Shown: in pieces, positions 7,401 through 8,312 of the stretch
Numbering within the stretch: position 1 is the first letter of the stretch
Layout: each line of letters opens with the position of its first letter
Assembly (NCBI GenBank): GCA_910587905.1
Contig: CAJUOF010000321.1
Location: forward strand, 1-8,312
Reading direction: 5' to 3'
Source: an uncultured Lachnospiraceae bacterium
GTDB taxonomy: Bacteria; Bacillota_A; Clostridia; Lachnospirales; Lachnospiraceae
Length of the DNA: 8,312 bases
Translations under genes and position numbers: made by a program
Notes under the pieces: generated by a model
Databases searched by the model: none
What the model was told of the DNA's origin: nothing
What the model saw: the letters and a program-made list of their open reading frames with translations, nothing else

Positions 7401-8312
7401 CGGCGGTGCGGGCTGCGACATGCCGGACAAGGCCTGCCCGGTCTGTGGGAAGCCCCTGAAAAAGGAGGGCTTCGACATTCCCTTTGAGACCTTCCTGGGC
7501 TTCAAGGGGGACAAGGAGCCGGATATCGACCTGAATTTTTCCGGGGAGTATCAGTCCAGGGCCCACAACTATACGGAAGTGATTTTCGGGAAGGGACACA
7601 CCTTCAAGGCGGGCACCATCGGCACCCTGGCGGACAAGACGGCCTACGGCTACGTGAAAAAGTATTTTGAGGAGCGGGGGGCCGGAAAGAGAAGTGCGGA
7701 GATCAACCGGATCGTCCAGGGCTGCGTCGGCGTGCGGCGGACCACGGGACAGCATCCCGGCGGCATCGTGGTCATGCCCCACGGGGAGGAGATCCATTCC
7801 TTCACTCCCATCCAGCATCCGGCCAACGACATGACCTCCGACATCGTGACCACCCACTTTGATTATCATTCCATTGACCACAATCTGCTCAAGCTGGACA
7901 TTCTGGGACACGACGATCCCACCATGATCCGCATGCTGGAGGATCTGACGGGCCTTAATGCCAGGGAGATCCCGCTGGATTCGAAGGAGGTCATGAGCCT
8001 GTTCCAGAACACGTCGGCCCTTAAGATCGAGCCGGAGGACATCGGCGGCTGCAAGCTGGGGGCCCTGGGGATTCCGGAGTTTGGCACGGATTTCGCCATG
8101 CAGATGTTGATCGACGCAAAGCCCACCTGTTTTTCGGACCTGGTGCGGATCGCCGGGCTGGCCCACGGGACGGACGTGTGGCTGGGGAACGCCCAGGACC
8201 TGATCTTAAGCGGCCAGGCCACCATCCAGACGGCCATCTGTACCCGTGACGACATCATGATCTACCTGATCGGCATGGGCATGGACAAGAGCCTTTCCTT
8301 CACCATCATGGA
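4456..8312 (+). CDS. polC: DNA polymerase III alpha subunit, PolC type, 3' end missing
   Basis: PolC is the replicative DNA polymerase of low-G+C Gram-positive bacteria, with its own proofreading exonuclease. 1285 codons are visible; usual family lengths are about 1430-1530, so some 150-250 residues lie beyond the window. An N-terminal domain (about 1-170) and a charged linker lead to an OB fold (about 280-365). The PHP domain starts at HCHTK (His385, His387). It is interrupted by a DEDDh exonuclease: Asp479 and Glu481 (FDLETTG), HNASFD, and His617 with Asp622 (HRAVDDAEA). The polymerase part shows GSRGSVGSS near 937-945, a cysteine cluster (Cys965, Cys968, Cys971, Cys987, Cys994, Cys997) typical of the PolC zinc site, the catalytic pair Asp1023 and Asp1025 (PDIDLNF), and probably the third carboxylate Asp1148 (KLDILGHDDP). 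All key residues are present. The start is ATG 4456, 20 bases after the nuclease remnant, with AAAGGGG 6 bases upstream. The gene is G+C-rich. Confidence 0.98.
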   Translation, partial: MAKQFWEVLPSLQVSDEMRELLSFATVEKVSASRDRSSLRIYLCSERLIHKRNIYILEASIKKQLFSGYETEVKIQERYRLSGQYTPKRLMQVYRDSILLELKTYSLIEYNVFRRAEWEFTEPDILTLEVENDLVTKSRVDELKRVLEKIFNERCGFAVEVRYLYKECELGQHEREKEQLTRRQAAQVVKNSSFGKTLTGEGGPEKGGDGVPSPEPLKVLDEKKEPVKLNRQIQPERPAKPAFKKNSHYSRKVKVHHDDVVFGYDFDDGDEVPMNQIIGEMGEVVVCGRVIRLEERELRSGKTIMIFDITDFTDTITVKLFLKPEQLSEVRDTLKKGAFFKVKGVTNIDKFDGELTIASVSGIRRAGDFTSKRQDLADVKRVELHCHTKMSDMDGVSDVKDILKRAREWGMPALAITDHGCVQAFPDAFHTFPGYGYETIKTDPFKVIYGVEGYLVDDLKEVVVRSENQSLADTYVVFDLETTGLSAKKNRIIEIGAVKVENGEITDRFSAFVNPKLPIPFEIEKLTGINDGMVMNEPSVEEVLPKFLEFCGNAVMVAHNASFDMSFIEHNAALLGREYKPTVVDTVALARILLPELKRFKLDTVAKALGVSLENHHRAVDDAEATAHIFVEFVKRLRKKQVESLDRLNEFGASSVENIRKLPTYHVIILAKNDVGRVNLYRLVSMSHLTYFARRPRIPKSELVKHREGLIIGSACEAGELFQAVLGGAPDEELARLVKFYDYLEIQPIGNNEFMLRENKHGIKTLEDLQNLNRKIIELGDQFGKPVVATCDVHFLNPEDEIYRRIIMAGQGFSDSDNQPPLYLRTTEEMLGEFSYLTPEKAYEVVVENSNKIADMCERIAPLRPDKCPPVIENSDRDLREMCYRTARAIYGEEIPKPVEERLERELHSIITNGFAVMYIIAHKLVKKSNDDGYLVGSRGSVGSSLVATMSGITEVNPLSPHYYCPECHYCDFESEEVTKFAGGAGCDMPDKACPVCGKPLKKEGFDIPFETFLGFKGDKEPDIDLNFSGEYQSRAHNYTEVIFGKGHTFKAGTIGTLADKTAYGYVKKYFEERGAGKRSAEINRIVQGCVGVRRTTGQHPGGIVVMPHGEEIHSFTPIQHPANDMTSDIVTTHFDYHSIDHNLLKLDILGHDDPTMIRMLEDLTGLNAREIPLDSKEVMSLFQNTSALKIEPEDIGGCKLGALGIPEFGTDFAMQMLIDAKPTCFSDLVRIAGLAHGTDVWLGNAQDLILSGQATIQTAICTRDDIMIYLIGMGMDKSLSFTIM

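Overview
The window looks like a stretch of a Clostridia/Lachnospiraceae-type Firmicute chromosome. The evidence is a Gram-positive-type PolC (N-terminal and OB regions, a PHP domain split by an inserted DEDDh exonuclease, then the polymerase) directly downstream of ispG and an RseP/RasP-type site-2 protease. The order rseP-ispG-polC is the usual tail of the uppS-cdsA-dxr-rseP-ispG-polC cluster in that class. All genes are on the + strand. The three housekeeping genes are G+C-rich, with many C/G third positions.

Layout: rseP (5' end cut by the window edge, 1-1287); a two-gene, A/T-richer island made of a BglII/BstYI-like type II restriction endonuclease (1299-2027) and an overlapping MT-A70 family adenine methyltransferase (1966-2610); ispG (2632-3696); a broken DUF1016/YhcG-type PD-(D/E)xK nuclease gene (3693-4435); and polC (4456 to the window end, 3' end missing). 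There are no RNA genes, CRISPR arrays, transposases or terminators that I can support. No stretch over 300 bases lacks a gene.

The housekeeping genes cover regulated intramembrane proteolysis (RseP), the MEP isoprenoid pathway (IspG) and replicative DNA synthesis (PolC). The notable point is that both boundaries of ispG have received foreign-looking nuclease genes. The restriction-modification (RM) island sits between the rseP stop and the ispG ribosome binding site. It is bounded by an exact 8-base direct repeat (AGAAAAGG), and collapsing the repeat would leave an ordinary 26-base rseP-ispG gap. I found no promoter of its own, so it probably rides on the operon transcript. The second insert, between ispG and polC, is decaying: its conserved tryptophan codon is TGA, and a large internal deletion joins the first ~25 codons out of frame to an otherwise well-preserved nuclease domain.
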